Assembly (NCBI GenBank): GCA_030054035.1
Contig: JASGCS010000005.1
Location: 50,400-114,115 of the forward strand
Length of the DNA: 63,716 bases
From: Candidatus Methylacidiphilales bacterium
Lineage (GTDB): Bacteria; Pseudomonadota; Gammaproteobacteria; JASGCS01
Direction of reading: 5' to 3'
The position numbers and the translations under genes are program-made. The notes under the pieces were generated by a model, which was given only the letters and a program-made list of their open reading frames with translations, ran no database searches and was not told the origin of the DNA. Shown piece after piece: positions 8,108 through 16,816 of the stretch. How positions within the stretch are numbered: position 1 is the stretch's first letter; every line of letters begins with the position of its first letter.

Positions 8108-9661
8108 TTAGATTTTTAAATTTAGGCCAATATTTTTTAATTGCTTCTTTATCTCTTGGTTTAGTTTATTTTCTTCGTTTATCTGGGTTGCAAGTGTTGA
8201 GGTGAGCTCAGCTATCTTCTTTTCAAATGGGATGCCGTCATCAATCTCATCTTTAATTCCAACATATCGTCCAGGTGTTAGCACAAAGTTTTGCTTAGAG
8301 ATTTCCTGAAGAGTAGCAGATTTGCAGAATCCAAGTATATCTTTATAGGCTTTACCTTTCTTCCTCCAAGAATGATATGTTTTGGATATTTTAGTAATGT
8401 CGTCATCTGTAAAATCTCGATGAGTTCTATCTGCCATAAAACCAAGATCAGAGGCGTCAATAAAGAGGATTTCTCCACTTCTTTTACGATCACCATTACC
8501 AGTTCTTTTTCTTGAGATGAACCATATGCAAGCAGGAATTCCAGTATTATAGAAAAGCTGTTTAGGTAGTGCAACAATGCAATCTACCAAATCATCTTTA
8601 ATCATACCTTGTCTAATCACATCTTCATTGCTTGATTGTGAAGAAAGCGAACCATTTGCTAACACACATGCCATCACGCCCTTTGTTGAGAGATGATAGA
8701 TCATATGCTGGAGCCATGCAAAGTTTGCATTGTTTACTGGTGGTGTGCCATATTTCCACCGTAGGTCTTTTTGTAATAGATGCCCTGACCAATCACTATC
8801 ATTAAAAGGTGGGTTAGCTAAGACAAAATCAGCTTTGAGATCGGGATGCATATCATCTAGAAATGAACCTTGCGTATTCCATTTAACCTGACTACCCTCA
8901 ATTCCTCGAATCGCAAGATTCATACGACACAAGCGGTATGTGGTCTGGTTGCTTTCTTGGCCATTAATGGAAATATTATCAATATTACCTTCATGGTTTT
9001 TTATAAATTTTTCACACATGATAAACATGCCGCCACTACCACAGGCAGGATCATATACCCTGCCATCAAAAGGCTCAATCATTTCAACCATTAATCTGAC
9101 AATTGATTTTGGTGTATAAAATTGCCCACCTTTTTTTCCTTCCGAATTAGCAAATTCACCTAGAAAATATTCATACACTCTACCGAGCAAGTCCTTTGAT
9201 TTAGCTGCTTCAGTACCTAATTTAATATTACCAATTAAATCTATCAATCCGCCAAGCCCATCTTTATCTAGATTGGGGCGAGCATAGACCTTTGGTAAAA
9301 TCGTTTTAAGCGAAGAATTTTCCTTTTCGATGCTTTCCATTGCATCATCAATATCCTTACCAATAGTAGGTGTTTTAGCACGGGCATAAAGATAAGACCA
9401 ACGAGCTTTTTCTGGTACAAAGAAAACTTTTTCAGCAAGATATTCATCTTTATCTTCAGGATTAGCACTACTATGATCACCCTCGCCTTCTTTGATTATC
9501 GTATGTAGTTCTTCAAATGAATCAGATATGTATTTTAAGAATATTAGTCCTAGTACGACATGTTTGTATTCAGCCGCATCCATATTTTTGCGTAACTTAT
9601 CCGCTGCTTTAAAAAGTGTTTTCTCAATCGGCTCTGAATTGCCCTTATTATTATTTGCCAT
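8108..9661 (-). CDS. hsdM: Type I restriction-modification methylase subunit (HsdM)
   Basis: This 517-residue N6-adenine DNA methyltransferase has the helical N-terminal HsdM domain (about 10-140), the SAM-binding motif I DPACGSGG starting at D204, and the catalytic motif IV NPPF at 283-286. It pairs with HsdS to methylate the recognition site and protect self DNA. The length is typical. It is the first gene of the five-gene restriction operon. The upstream 237 bp are very AT-rich and should hold the operon promoter, although I could not settle on one -35/-10 pair. Confidence 0.97.
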   Translation of the reverse strand: MANNNKGNSEPIEKTLFKAADKLRKNMDAAEYKHVVLGLIFLKYISDSFEELHTIIKEGEGDHSSANPEDKDEYLAEKVFFVPEKARWSYLYARAKTPTIGKDIDDAMESIEKENSSLKTILPKVYARPNLDKDGLGGLIDLIGNIKLGTEAAKSKDLLGRVYEYFLGEFANSEGKKGGQFYTPKSIVRLMVEMIEPFDGRVYDPACGSGGMFIMCEKFIKNHEGNIDNISINGQESNQTTYRLCRMNLAIRGIEGSQVKWNTQGSFLDDMHPDLKADFVLANPPFNDSDWSGHLLQKDLRWKYGTPPVNNANFAWLQHMIYHLSTKGVMACVLANGSLSSQSSNEDVIRQGMIKDDLVDCIVALPKQLFYNTGIPACIWFISRKRTGNGDRKRSGEILFIDASDLGFMADRTHRDFTDDDITKISKTYHSWRKKGKAYKDILGFCKSATLQEISKQNFVLTPGRYVGIKDEIDDGIPFEKKIAELTSTLATQINEENKLNQEIKKQLKNIGLNLKI

Positions 9662-9898
9662 AGATAATTAAATAAATCTACAATAATCGTAAATATCTCA
9701 ATAGGTTTTATAATATTCATTGTAACATATTTAAACTTACTACATTAACTGTGCATTTTCACTAATTAGATATAATTTAACTTAAGGATTTATGTTTATA
9801 ATAAAAGATAAAATATTTGTTGTCATATTTTATAACTTCAAATATTAAACATCAGATAATAGTCTGTTTTTTTATAATGATTTAGAACCGAATAATTA
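9662..9898. other. AT-rich intergenic region upstream of hsdM
   Basis: This 237-bp stretch separates the DUF1524-like stub from hsdM. It has no convincing gene; an 18-codon plus-strand frame at about 9793 is too short and low-complexity to support. It probably contains the operon promoter, but several A/T-rich hexamers compete and none has a good -35 partner. Confidence 0.5.
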
Positions 9899-10198
9899 TT
9901 ATATTTTAATTTCAGTACCAATAAATTTTAATATGGTGTCTTTAATTTTATTTGTTCTCTTAATAATATCTTCTTTCGTCCAATCATCTTTATTGTGATA
10001 ACATAATTCTTGAACTGCAGGATTCCATATTTTTTTACTTTCAAGTGACAAATTATATTTTTCTTTCTTTAGCTTAAAATACTTATCTCCAGCTTTAATG
10101 TTGGTTTTCTTATCAAGCGCAACTTTATTACCAAGATATTCAATATATTTCTTGCCAAGTGAAGATTTATTTACATTTAAACTAACATTTTCAGTCAT
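9899..10198 (-). CDS. Short protein resembling the C-terminal tail of DUF1524 (GmrSD-type) nucleases
   Basis: This 99-residue protein has an ATG at 10198. Its order of features, IEYLGNKVALDKKTNIKAG, then KYFKLKKEKYN, then KDDWTKEDIIKRTNKI, matches the C-terminal end of DUF262/DUF1524 proteins, where LGN(L/x)xLL is followed by a Lys-rich turn and W-T-x-x-x-I-x-x-R. The DUF262 part and the HNH residues are absent, so this is either a decayed remnant of a GmrSD-like modification-dependent nuclease or a stand-alone stub. Its place between a restriction operon and a cyclase/peptidase pair fits a decayed defence gene. The family match is by pattern only. Confidence 0.5.
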   Translation of the reverse strand: MTENVSLNVNKSSLGKKYIEYLGNKVALDKKTNIKAGDKYFKLKKEKYNLSLESKKIWNPAVQELCYHNKDDWTKEDIIKRTNKIKDTILKFIGTEIKI

Positions 10199-10251
10199 AG
10201 TATTTTCACATTATACATTTTTTTTAATTTATATTATTGCCAAAAGTTACT

Positions 10252-11109
10252 TTAAGATATTAATTCTTTCGCCATTGTCTGTATGTATCGTTTATGGGAT
10301 TCTGGAAAATCCCCAAATATCACATTGTCCATATCACCAAGCAGATAGGGCTTGCAAAAGAACAATTCATTATTGACGCTTTTAAATAACTCATCTAAGT
10401 AAGCTAATGATTCTTTAGGGTTTGCTTCTTTACTTCCTTTCATGCTATTGAATTTATTTTGCAACTCAGAAATCTCAATATAATATATTGGATATAATTC
10501 ACCTTCCAGTAATCCTTTTATATTTTCCAGTTTATAAAAATATAAAGGTAGATTTTTATTATGGTAATCACTGTTAGGTTTAGACATGTATTGAAATAGA
10601 AAATAGGCTAGTTCGGCTGTAATACATAAATAATCTGCAGTGGAATATTTTGAGATTCTAAATCCAGCATCTATACTTGGTCCAATAAAGTCAAATGATC
10701 CTACATTGTTATTGTCATAATCATTTCTAAAACTCATATTGATTACTGGGAAGCCTGCAATCCATGCTGTCCCTTTAATTGGAAGTTCTTTGATGGGATT
10801 AAATTTTCTCATTTCTTTAATGGTGTCTATAAATATTTTTAAGCCATTTACCAAAGTTTGTGGTTGTTTAATATCCACATAGTAAATTAGCTCATCTCCT
10901 AAAAATTTCCAATAGTTATAATTTAATTCGATATAGCTTTTTTGATGTTCACGGAGGGCGCGGTTAAATCTTTCAAAACACTCAACGATAGAACTTCTCC
11001 AGTCTTTATCACTTGTAAGATTTTCAGAGAGATGCTTAGTTTTAAATTCTGTAGAACCAACTAAATCAACACTTAGAAACAATTTTAAGCTACTTGCACT
11101 TTCAAGCAC
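10252..11109 (-). CDS. Class III nucleotidyl-cyclase-like protein
   Basis: This 285-residue protein carries the landmarks of a class III cyclase homology domain: FLSVDLVGST (metal-binding D15), YWKFLGDEL (K68, second metal Asp D72), and DFIGPSIDAGFRISKYS (about 140-156), which corresponds to the family's G-x-x-V-N-x-A-x-R segment. The C-terminal 100 residues are helical and unassigned. No transmembrane or sensor domain is seen, so it is cytosolic. The start is GTG at 11109, one base after the stop of the ImmA/IrrE gene (TAA-t-GTG), so the two are surely co-translated. Stand-alone cyclases in defence islands include the cCMP/cUMP synthases of Pycsar, but no Pycsar effector is recognised here. 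The cyclase fold is likely; product and role are unknown. Confidence 0.72.
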   Translation of the reverse strand: MLESASSLKLFLSVDLVGSTEFKTKHLSENLTSDKDWRSSIVECFERFNRALREHQKSYIELNYNYWKFLGDELIYYVDIKQPQTLVNGLKIFIDTIKEMRKFNPIKELPIKGTAWIAGFPVINMSFRNDYDNNNVGSFDFIGPSIDAGFRISKYSTADYLCITAELAYFLFQYMSKPNSDYHNKNLPLYFYKLENIKGLLEGELYPIYYIEISELQNKFNSMKGSKEANPKESLAYLDELFKSVNNELFFCKPYLLGDMDNVIFGDFPESHKRYIQTMAKELIS

Positions 11110-11110
11110 A

Positions 11111-11686
11111 TTAATTCAAATTTAATGTTTTTAGTCTGACAGCAATAGCGGCATCGGAAACATTGAAATGAATTGATAATTTAATATTCTTATTGTCATC
11201 ACCATGCAATCTACTATTTTCATCTCTAAAAGATTCGCTTGGCATTAGAAATGCCCCTGCAAAATAATTAGCTTGATATTCCATTTTATCACTAGCAATT
11301 TCTCTCTTGAAAACACTGGGAATCGCCCCCTCATTTGCATGAAGGTAGTAATGTCCGAGCTCATGTGCAATCGTAAATCTATCTCGTTTAAAAGAAGTTC
11401 CTTTTGGAATATAAACGACAAAGGATTTGTCTGTTGCTATACTTATAGCTCCAGAGATTTTATTTTCGTAATCAAAATCATAATTACAATATTCAATTCT
11501 TCCATTAATATTTTTAACTAGCTCAGTTAAGTCTTCTCCAGGTTTATACCCTAGACGCTCTGCCTTTTGCTCTGCAAGCCGCATTATTTCTTCATTAGTT
11601 AAAGTGCTTGGTTCTATTTTTGGTATGTCGGTGACTAAATCGTGCAATTTATATTCTTTTGGGACTGGGTTGTTATTAATACCCAT
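11111..11686 (-). CDS. ImmA/IrrE-family zinc metallopeptidase
   Basis: This 191-residue protein has the HExxH motif in FTIAHELGHYYLH and the third ligand region EYQANYFAGAFLMP, followed by the family's closing segment SDAAIAVRLKTL. Members cleave repressors or regulators in response to damage or phage signals. The usual N-terminal helix-turn-helix is missing, so target choice must come from another protein. It is followed after one base by the cyclase-like gene. The start lies 11 bp downstream of the htpX stop, so the pair may be read through from htpX or from a promoter inside it. Confidence 0.9.
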   Translation of the reverse strand: MGINNNPVPKEYKLHDLVTDIPKIEPSTLTNEEIMRLAEQKAERLGYKPGEDLTELVKNINGRIEYCNYDFDYENKISGAISIATDKSFVVYIPKGTSFKRDRFTIAHELGHYYLHANEGAIPSVFKREIASDKMEYQANYFAGAFLMPSESFRDENSRLHGDDNKNIKLSIHFNVSDAAIAVRLKTLNLN

Positions 11687-11697
11687 GGCTTCCGTTG

Positions 11698-12585
11698 CTA
11701 AATATTCCCCAACGACTTCAAATACTCCACCCTGCTCTCAATGGTTGGGTGGGTGCGAAATAACATTGCTACTGCACTGCCATTGATGCCGAGTGCTGCG
11801 ACTGATTTAGGGAGTCCTTCTGCTTGTGGTTGGGTGGATCGTTGAATGGCGAGCAGTGCGTTGATCATGTTTTGTGTTCCTGCTAGTCTTGCGCCACCTT
11901 CGTCTGCTCGGTATTCTCTGCGTCTTGAAAACCACATGAGGATAATAGAAGCAAGGATGCCGAGTAGTATTTCAAGGATCATGACGGTAAAGAAGTATCC
12001 TATGCCACGACCTGATGATTGATTTCTGCCTTTGTTGAGTGCATTGTCTATGATGCCACCGATTACTCGAGCTAGGACAAAAACAAAGGTGTTGAGTAAT
12101 CCTTGTAGGAGTGTCATGGTGACCATGTCTCCGTTGCTGATATGGCTGATCTCATGTCCAATCACTGCTTCTACTTCTTCTTTGTTGAGATGGTTGAGTA
12201 GTCCTGTACTCACTGCGACTAGTGCGTTATTTTTGTTCATGCCAGTTGCAAAAGCGTTGGGTAGTTGATGATCAAAGACACCAACTTCTGGCATACCGAT
12301 ACCTGCTTGTTGTGCCATTCTGGCTACGGTGTCTTTAATAAATTGTTCTGAGCTGTTCTGTGGTCGGTCTATGATCTTAACGCCCATAGAAAGTTTAGCA
12401 AAGTATTTGGAGAGGGCTAGTGAGATGAATGCTCCGCCGAAGCCAAAAATTGTTCCGAAGAAAAATAGGGTAGTTAGGCTATTACTGCCAAGTTGTATGC
12501 CGAAAAATGGGGCTAATATAGATGCAGTAATTGATAAGGTGATCATTATCAAAATGTTGGCGACTAAAAAAAGCATTATTCTCAT
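11698..12585 (-). CDS. htpX: Membrane zinc protease HtpX
   Basis: This 295-residue inner-membrane M48 peptidase takes part in membrane-protein quality control. Two N-terminal membrane segments (about 4-25 and 35-58) precede the catalytic HEISH in AVIGHEISHISNGD; two further segments follow (LLNTFVFVLARV and the FTVMILEILLGIL stretch); the third zinc ligand lies in YRADEGGARLAG. The length is standard. The start at 12585 is preceded by a good ribosome site, AGAGGAA, six bases away. The defence island begins immediately behind its stop, which suggests this 3' end as an integration edge. Confidence 0.96.
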   Translation of the reverse strand: MRIMLFLVANILIMITLSITASILAPFFGIQLGSNSLTTLFFFGTIFGFGGAFISLALSKYFAKLSMGVKIIDRPQNSSEQFIKDTVARMAQQAGIGMPEVGVFDHQLPNAFATGMNKNNALVAVSTGLLNHLNKEEVEAVIGHEISHISNGDMVTMTLLQGLLNTFVFVLARVIGGIIDNALNKGRNQSSGRGIGYFFTVMILEILLGILASIILMWFSRRREYRADEGGARLAGTQNMINALLAIQRSTQPQAEGLPKSVAALGINGSAVAMLFRTHPTIESRVEYLKSLGNI

Positions 12586-12600
12586 AAAATTCCTCTGTAA

Positions 12601-14871
12601 TTAATTTGAATTGATTATAACATAAATTAAATCGGAGAGATTTTTATGGTGTGGCTTGCCAGCATTGCCGATTTTTCCTGAGTATTCTAGGAGTTGTTTG
12701 GCTGACATGGTGATGGTGCTATTGTTTTTAAGCGTAATGGTAATGGATTGTTTATGATCAAAACCGACCATAGCGATGAGAAGTTCTGGTTGCTTTTTGG
12801 AAGTGGAAAGTTGAATAAGTCTCTCACCTTTGGCATTGATGGTTTGAGGGAGTTTGTTAGTTTTGACAACGAGGATTCTGGAAGTAGAGGTGAAGAGCGC
12901 TAAAAATTCATTATGTAAGGTGATGGGGTTTATCGCTTGGGCATTGGTGACCTTGATGACTTGTTTGCCATTTTTATTTTTGGTGATTAATTCTCGGTAG
13001 GTGGTTTTGAACCCGAAACCATTGGATGAGGCTAATGCGATTGGAGTGTCTTCGCTGGTATTAATCAATCCTGATAGGGTGGCACCAGTTTGAAGATTAA
13101 CTCGTGCTGAAAGGGGTTCACCTAGTCCTCGGATAGAAGCTAAATCATGGCTCATGGTGGTGTAGGCTCTCCCTTTGGTATCTAGGAACATAGTCTGAAA
13201 ATTAGTTTTGGCATTGATGGCTGCTAGAAAAGTATCGCCAGGTTTGTAAGTGACATTTGTGGTATCAAATGAATGCCCTTGCGCACTACGAATCCAGCCA
13301 CCTTTACTCGCCACAATAGTAATCTCACGCTCTTCTATAAGTGATTGGGCTGAAAGTGCTGTGGGTTTTTCTCTGGAGACAATTGGGCATTGTCGTTCAT
13401 CGCCACATTGTTCGAGTGATTGATTAAGCTCCTTGATAATGAGCTGTTTAAGTTTCTTTTCATCTGATAGAACTTCTTTGATCTCTTTACGCTCTGCACT
13501 TAGGGTGCGGTGCTCGTCTTTGATTTTTATTTCTTCTAGTTTTGCGAGTTGTCGTAGTCTTATTTCCAAGATGGCATCTGCCTGTTGTTCGCTCAGCTTA
13601 AATTTTTTTATTAATGCTTGTTTGGGCTCCTCTGCGTTCCTGATAATTTTAATTACCTCATCAATTGATGCGTAAATCGCAAGAAGTCCATCTAAGATAT
13701 GCAGGCGATCATTTAATTTATCTAACCGGTAGCGTAATCTATTGGTGACAGTTTTTTGTCGGTAGGAGAGCCAGGTGGAGAGGAATGGTTTTAATCCAAA
13801 CACTTGCGGAGCGCCTTGTAGGTTAATTACATTAAAATTAATCCGTACGCTTTTTTCTAAGTCAGTAGTAGCGAAAAGATGTTCCATGATTTCATTATGA
13901 GGCATCTGTTTTGATTTTGGCACTATGACAATGCGGACATTTTCTTCTCGGTCGGATTCATCGCGAACCTCTTCTATCATAGGTAGTTTTTTTTGTTCAA
14001 TTAACGAGGCGAGTTGACTTACCATACTTGCGGTGGCGACTTGATACGGTAATGCTGAGATGATGCAGTTGCCTTTTTCTACGCGATACCTGGCCCGCAC
14101 GCGAATGGTGCCATTACCAGTTTGATAACATTGTTTGATTTCTTCTCTTGAACTAACTATCTCACAACCACTAGCAAAGTCTGGTGCAGGAATAAACTCC
14201 ATAAGATCATCAAGGCTAAGTTTAGAATTCTTGAGCAAGGCAATGGTGGCTTTACCCACTTCAAGCATGTTGTGAGGTGGAATATCGGTTGCCATCCCAA
14301 CGGCTATTCCGCTCGCTCCATTAATAAGCGCCATGGGGAGCTTCGCAGGCAATAATGTTGGCTCATCTAAGGTGCCATCAAAGTTTTTTTGCCAAGTCAC
14401 GGTGCCCATGGCAAGTTCATCTAACAAAAGATTAGCAAAGGGAGATAGCTTCGCTTCGGTATAGCGCATAGCTGCAAATGACGAGGGGTCATCGATTGAT
14501 CCCCAGTTACCCTGCCCGTCAATATAAGGATAACGAAACGCAAAAGGTTGCGCCATTAATACCATGGCTTCATAGCAAGCAGAGTCGCCATGTGGGTGAA
14601 ATTTTCCAAGCACATCACCTACCGTTCTTGCTGATTTTTTGTACTTAGCAGTAGCATTAAGTCCTAGCTCACTCATGGCATAAATAATTCTTCGTTGCAC
14701 CGGCTTTAAGCCATCGGCAATATGTGGCAAGGCGCGATTTAAAATCACATACATTGCATAGTCTAAATAGGATCGTTCACTAAAATCATGCACCAGCACT
14801 GAATCAATCGCGGCTTTAGTAATGGGTGAGGAAATTTTTTTATTTATTTTAATTTTATTTTTGGTTTTCAT
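12601..14871 (-). CDS. parC: DNA topoisomerase IV subunit A (ParC)
   Basis: This 756-residue type IIA topoisomerase A subunit decatenates chromosomes with ParE. The catalytic tyrosine is Y137 in [10 protein letters not shown]. The quinolone-resistance region reads [13 protein letters not shown], with S97 and E101 (E. coli S80 and E84 shifted by a 17-residue N-terminal extension), so it has the susceptible-type residues. The C-terminal part forms the usual beta-pinwheel and is of ParC rather than GyrA length. It begins 16 nt after parE and is certainly co-transcribed. Confidence 0.97.
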   Translation of the reverse strand: MKTKNKIKINKKISSPITKAAIDSVLVHDFSERSYLDYAMYVILNRALPHIADGLKPVQRRIIYAMSELGLNATAKYKKSARTVGDVLGKFHPHGDSACYEAMVLMAQPFAFRYPYIDGQGNWGSIDDPSSFAAMRYTEAKLSPFANLLLDELAMGTVTWQKNFDGTLDEPTLLPAKLPMALINGASGIAVGMATDIPPHNMLEVGKATIALLKNSKLSLDDLMEFIPAPDFASGCEIVSSREEIKQCYQTGNGTIRVRARYRVEKGNCIISALPYQVATASMVSQLASLIEQKKLPMIEEVRDESDREENVRIVIVPKSKQMPHNEIMEHLFATTDLEKSVRINFNVINLQGAPQVFGLKPFLSTWLSYRQKTVTNRLRYRLDKLNDRLHILDGLLAIYASIDEVIKIIRNAEEPKQALIKKFKLSEQQADAILEIRLRQLAKLEEIKIKDEHRTLSAERKEIKEVLSDEKKLKQLIIKELNQSLEQCGDERQCPIVSREKPTALSAQSLIEEREITIVASKGGWIRSAQGHSFDTTNVTYKPGDTFLAAINAKTNFQTMFLDTKGRAYTTMSHDLASIRGLGEPLSARVNLQTGATLSGLINTSEDTPIALASSNGFGFKTTYRELITKNKNGKQVIKVTNAQAINPITLHNEFLALFTSTSRILVVKTNKLPQTINAKGERLIQLSTSKKQPELLIAMVGFDHKQSITITLKNNSTITMSAKQLLEYSGKIGNAGKPHHKNLSDLIYVIINSN

Positions 14872-14887
14872 AACAGCACTGGTTTGG

Positions 14888-16777
14888 TTAGTTTATCGCG
14901 ACACTGTTGCCTTTTTCTTCAAGCCATTTTCTTCGCTCTGCGCTTTTTTGTTTCGCTAAGAGCAGACTCATCATTTTAGTAGTTTTATTAGCTTCACCCA
15001 TCCTGAGTTGAATCAAACATCTCGTTTGTGGGTCCAGGGTAGTTTCGCGCAATTGTTCAGGGTTCATCTCACCTAATCCTTTAAATCTCTGCACCGATAC
15101 TCGCTTTTGCGCACTGGGAGTTAGCTGCTGAATATAGGAATCTTTATCTTTTTCGGTAATCGCATAATGTACTTGGTTGCCAAGATCTATTCTAAATAAT
15201 GGGGGTTGCGCGACGAAGATTTTTCCAGACTCTACAAGGATAGGAAAATGCTTAACAAAAAGTGCGCAGAGCAAAGTGGCAATATGCGCGCCATCAGAAT
15301 CAGCATCCGCTAAAATACAAATCTTATCGTAGCGCAAGCCCGAGCAGGTCTTGGCATTCGGCTCTACGCCGATTGCTGTGGCAATATTAGCAACTTCACT
15401 TGAAGCACAGGCTACAGAAGCTGAGACCTCCCAAGTATTTAAAATCTTACCACGCAAGGGAAGAATCGCTTGGGTTTTTCTATCGCGTGCTTGCTTTGCG
15501 CTTCCACCGGCGCTGTCGCCCTCGACCAGAAACAGTTCGGTGCCAGAGCCAACTGGATCGGTGCAGTCAACTAGCTTGCCAGGAAGTTTAACCCCAGCAC
15601 TAGATTTTTTCTTTGCCTGGCGAGAAGCAGCGCGAGCTCGCTCCTCAGCAACTTCCACAGCGAGGGCTATAATAGCTTCGCCAAAAGCGATGTGGGTGTT
15701 CAACCAGACACTAAGCTGGCCACTTACCATAGAGGTGAGGAACGAAACTGATTCTTTGGAGCTTAATTTTCGTTTAGTTTGACCAGCAAACTGTGGATTA
15801 GTAATTTTTAATGACAAGATAAATGAAGCATGCTGCAGAATATCCTCGCCACTTAGTTTGATATGTTTCGGCACACAATTTCTAACTTCAGAAAATTCTT
15901 TAAGTGCTTGCACGATGCCAGTGCGAAATGCTGCGACATGAGTACCATGCTCTGGAGTAGGGATTAAATTCACATAGCTTTCTTGTAGGATCTCATCTTC
16001 TGGACTAAACAACAGCGCCCAGGTTGCTACACTGGAATGTGTGGCGTCTTTAGTGGTATCGCAGATTGGCTTACCATGAACACAACTGCGCGTCATCGGA
16101 ATTGTTTTTAGATAACTGGTAAATCCATCTGGATAAAAATAAACAATTTTTTCTTGATTGATTTTATTGGTGTAGGTAATTTTTACGGTATTGCAGAGCA
16201 CTGCTTTAGCTTTCAATAGTTGGAGTAATGCTTGGTAGTCTAGCGAGACGGAATCAAAATACTTGGCTTCAGGTTTAAATCTAATGTAGGTGCCATGTTG
16301 TTTTTTATCTTTAGCTTTGCTTTGTTTTATCGGTGAGGTCGGCACACCATGTTTAAAGAGTAACTTGTATTGGTTGCCTTCGCGATGCACGACAACTTCT
16401 AGCCATTCACTCAAGGCATTTACCACGGAAATCCCCACTCCATGCAATCCACCTGCGTAGGCGTATTGAGCGTTAGAAAACTTTGCTCCAGAATGCAGGC
16501 TGGTAAAGATAACCTCTAGCGCGCTTTTATTGGATTTTTTGTGGAGATCAACAGGAATGCCACGGCCATTATCTTCAACTTCTATACTACCATCTGATTT
16601 AATGGTTATGCTAATTTCATTGGCATGTCCGTTTTGCGCTTCATCAATAGCGTTATCTATCACTTCTTGCACGAGGTGATTCGGGTTTGCGGTATCTGTG
16701 TACATGCCCGGTCTTTTTTGAACGGGGGTTAGACCTTCTAATACTTCAATATCCTGCGCGGTATAATTTTTAGACAT
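14888..16777 (-). CDS. parE: DNA topoisomerase IV subunit B (ParE)
   Basis: This 629-residue ATPase subunit of topoisomerase IV has a GHKL ATP site ([13 protein letters not shown] and EDNGRGIPV), the transducer region, and a TOPRIM domain with [26 protein letters not shown] and the metal-binding DADSDGAHI. The length matches ParE and not GyrB, since the GyrB insert is absent. It heads the parE-parC operon. Its ATG is only 22 bp from the divergent helicase-nuclease gene. A TATAAT (16788-16793, minus strand) with TTTAGA 17 bp upstream (16811-16816) would put the transcript start within a few bases of the ATG. Confidence 0.97.
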   Translation of the reverse strand: MSKNYTAQDIEVLEGLTPVQKRPGMYTDTANPNHLVQEVIDNAIDEAQNGHANEISITIKSDGSIEVEDNGRGIPVDLHKKSNKSALEVIFTSLHSGAKFSNAQYAYAGGLHGVGISVVNALSEWLEVVVHREGNQYKLLFKHGVPTSPIKQSKAKDKKQHGTYIRFKPEAKYFDSVSLDYQALLQLLKAKAVLCNTVKITYTNKINQEKIVYFYPDGFTSYLKTIPMTRSCVHGKPICDTTKDATHSSVATWALLFSPEDEILQESYVNLIPTPEHGTHVAAFRTGIVQALKEFSEVRNCVPKHIKLSGEDILQHASFILSLKITNPQFAGQTKRKLSSKESVSFLTSMVSGQLSVWLNTHIAFGEAIIALAVEVAEERARAASRQAKKKSSAGVKLPGKLVDCTDPVGSGTELFLVEGDSAGGSAKQARDRKTQAILPLRGKILNTWEVSASVACASSEVANIATAIGVEPNAKTCSGLRYDKICILADADSDGAHIATLLCALFVKHFPILVESGKIFVAQPPLFRIDLGNQVHYAITEKDKDSYIQQLTPSAQKRVSVQRFKGLGEMNPEQLRETTLDPQTRCLIQLRMGEANKTTKMMSLLLAKQKSAERRKWLEEKGNSVAIN

Positions 16778-16787
16778 TCTGCAAGGT

Positions 16788-16816
16788 ATTATATACTCAA
16801 TGACTTTAGATCTAAA
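16788..16816 (-). promoter_or_regulatory. Probable parE promoter lying inside the divergent gene
   Basis: On the minus strand TTTAGA (16811-16816) is followed by a 17-bp spacer and TATAAT (16788-16793), 10 nt before the parE ATG at 16777. The predicted leader is only a few bases, and the -35 sits within the first codons of the opposite gene. Confidence 0.55.

Noticed and set aside
10252-11109. Assignment of the cyclase-like gene as a Pycsar system
   Set aside because: No TIR or membrane effector with a cyclic-nucleotide-binding domain is adjacent; the neighbour is a metallopeptidase.
15351-15782. 143-codon open frame antisense to parE
   Set aside because: It lies fully inside parE, whose motifs are intact; GC-richer codon patterns of parE open the opposite frame.
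14888-16777. Annotation of the topoisomerase genes as gyrB/gyrA
   Set aside because: The adjacent pair, the subunit lengths and the [13 protein letters not shown] region match ParE/ParC; the GyrB insert is missing.
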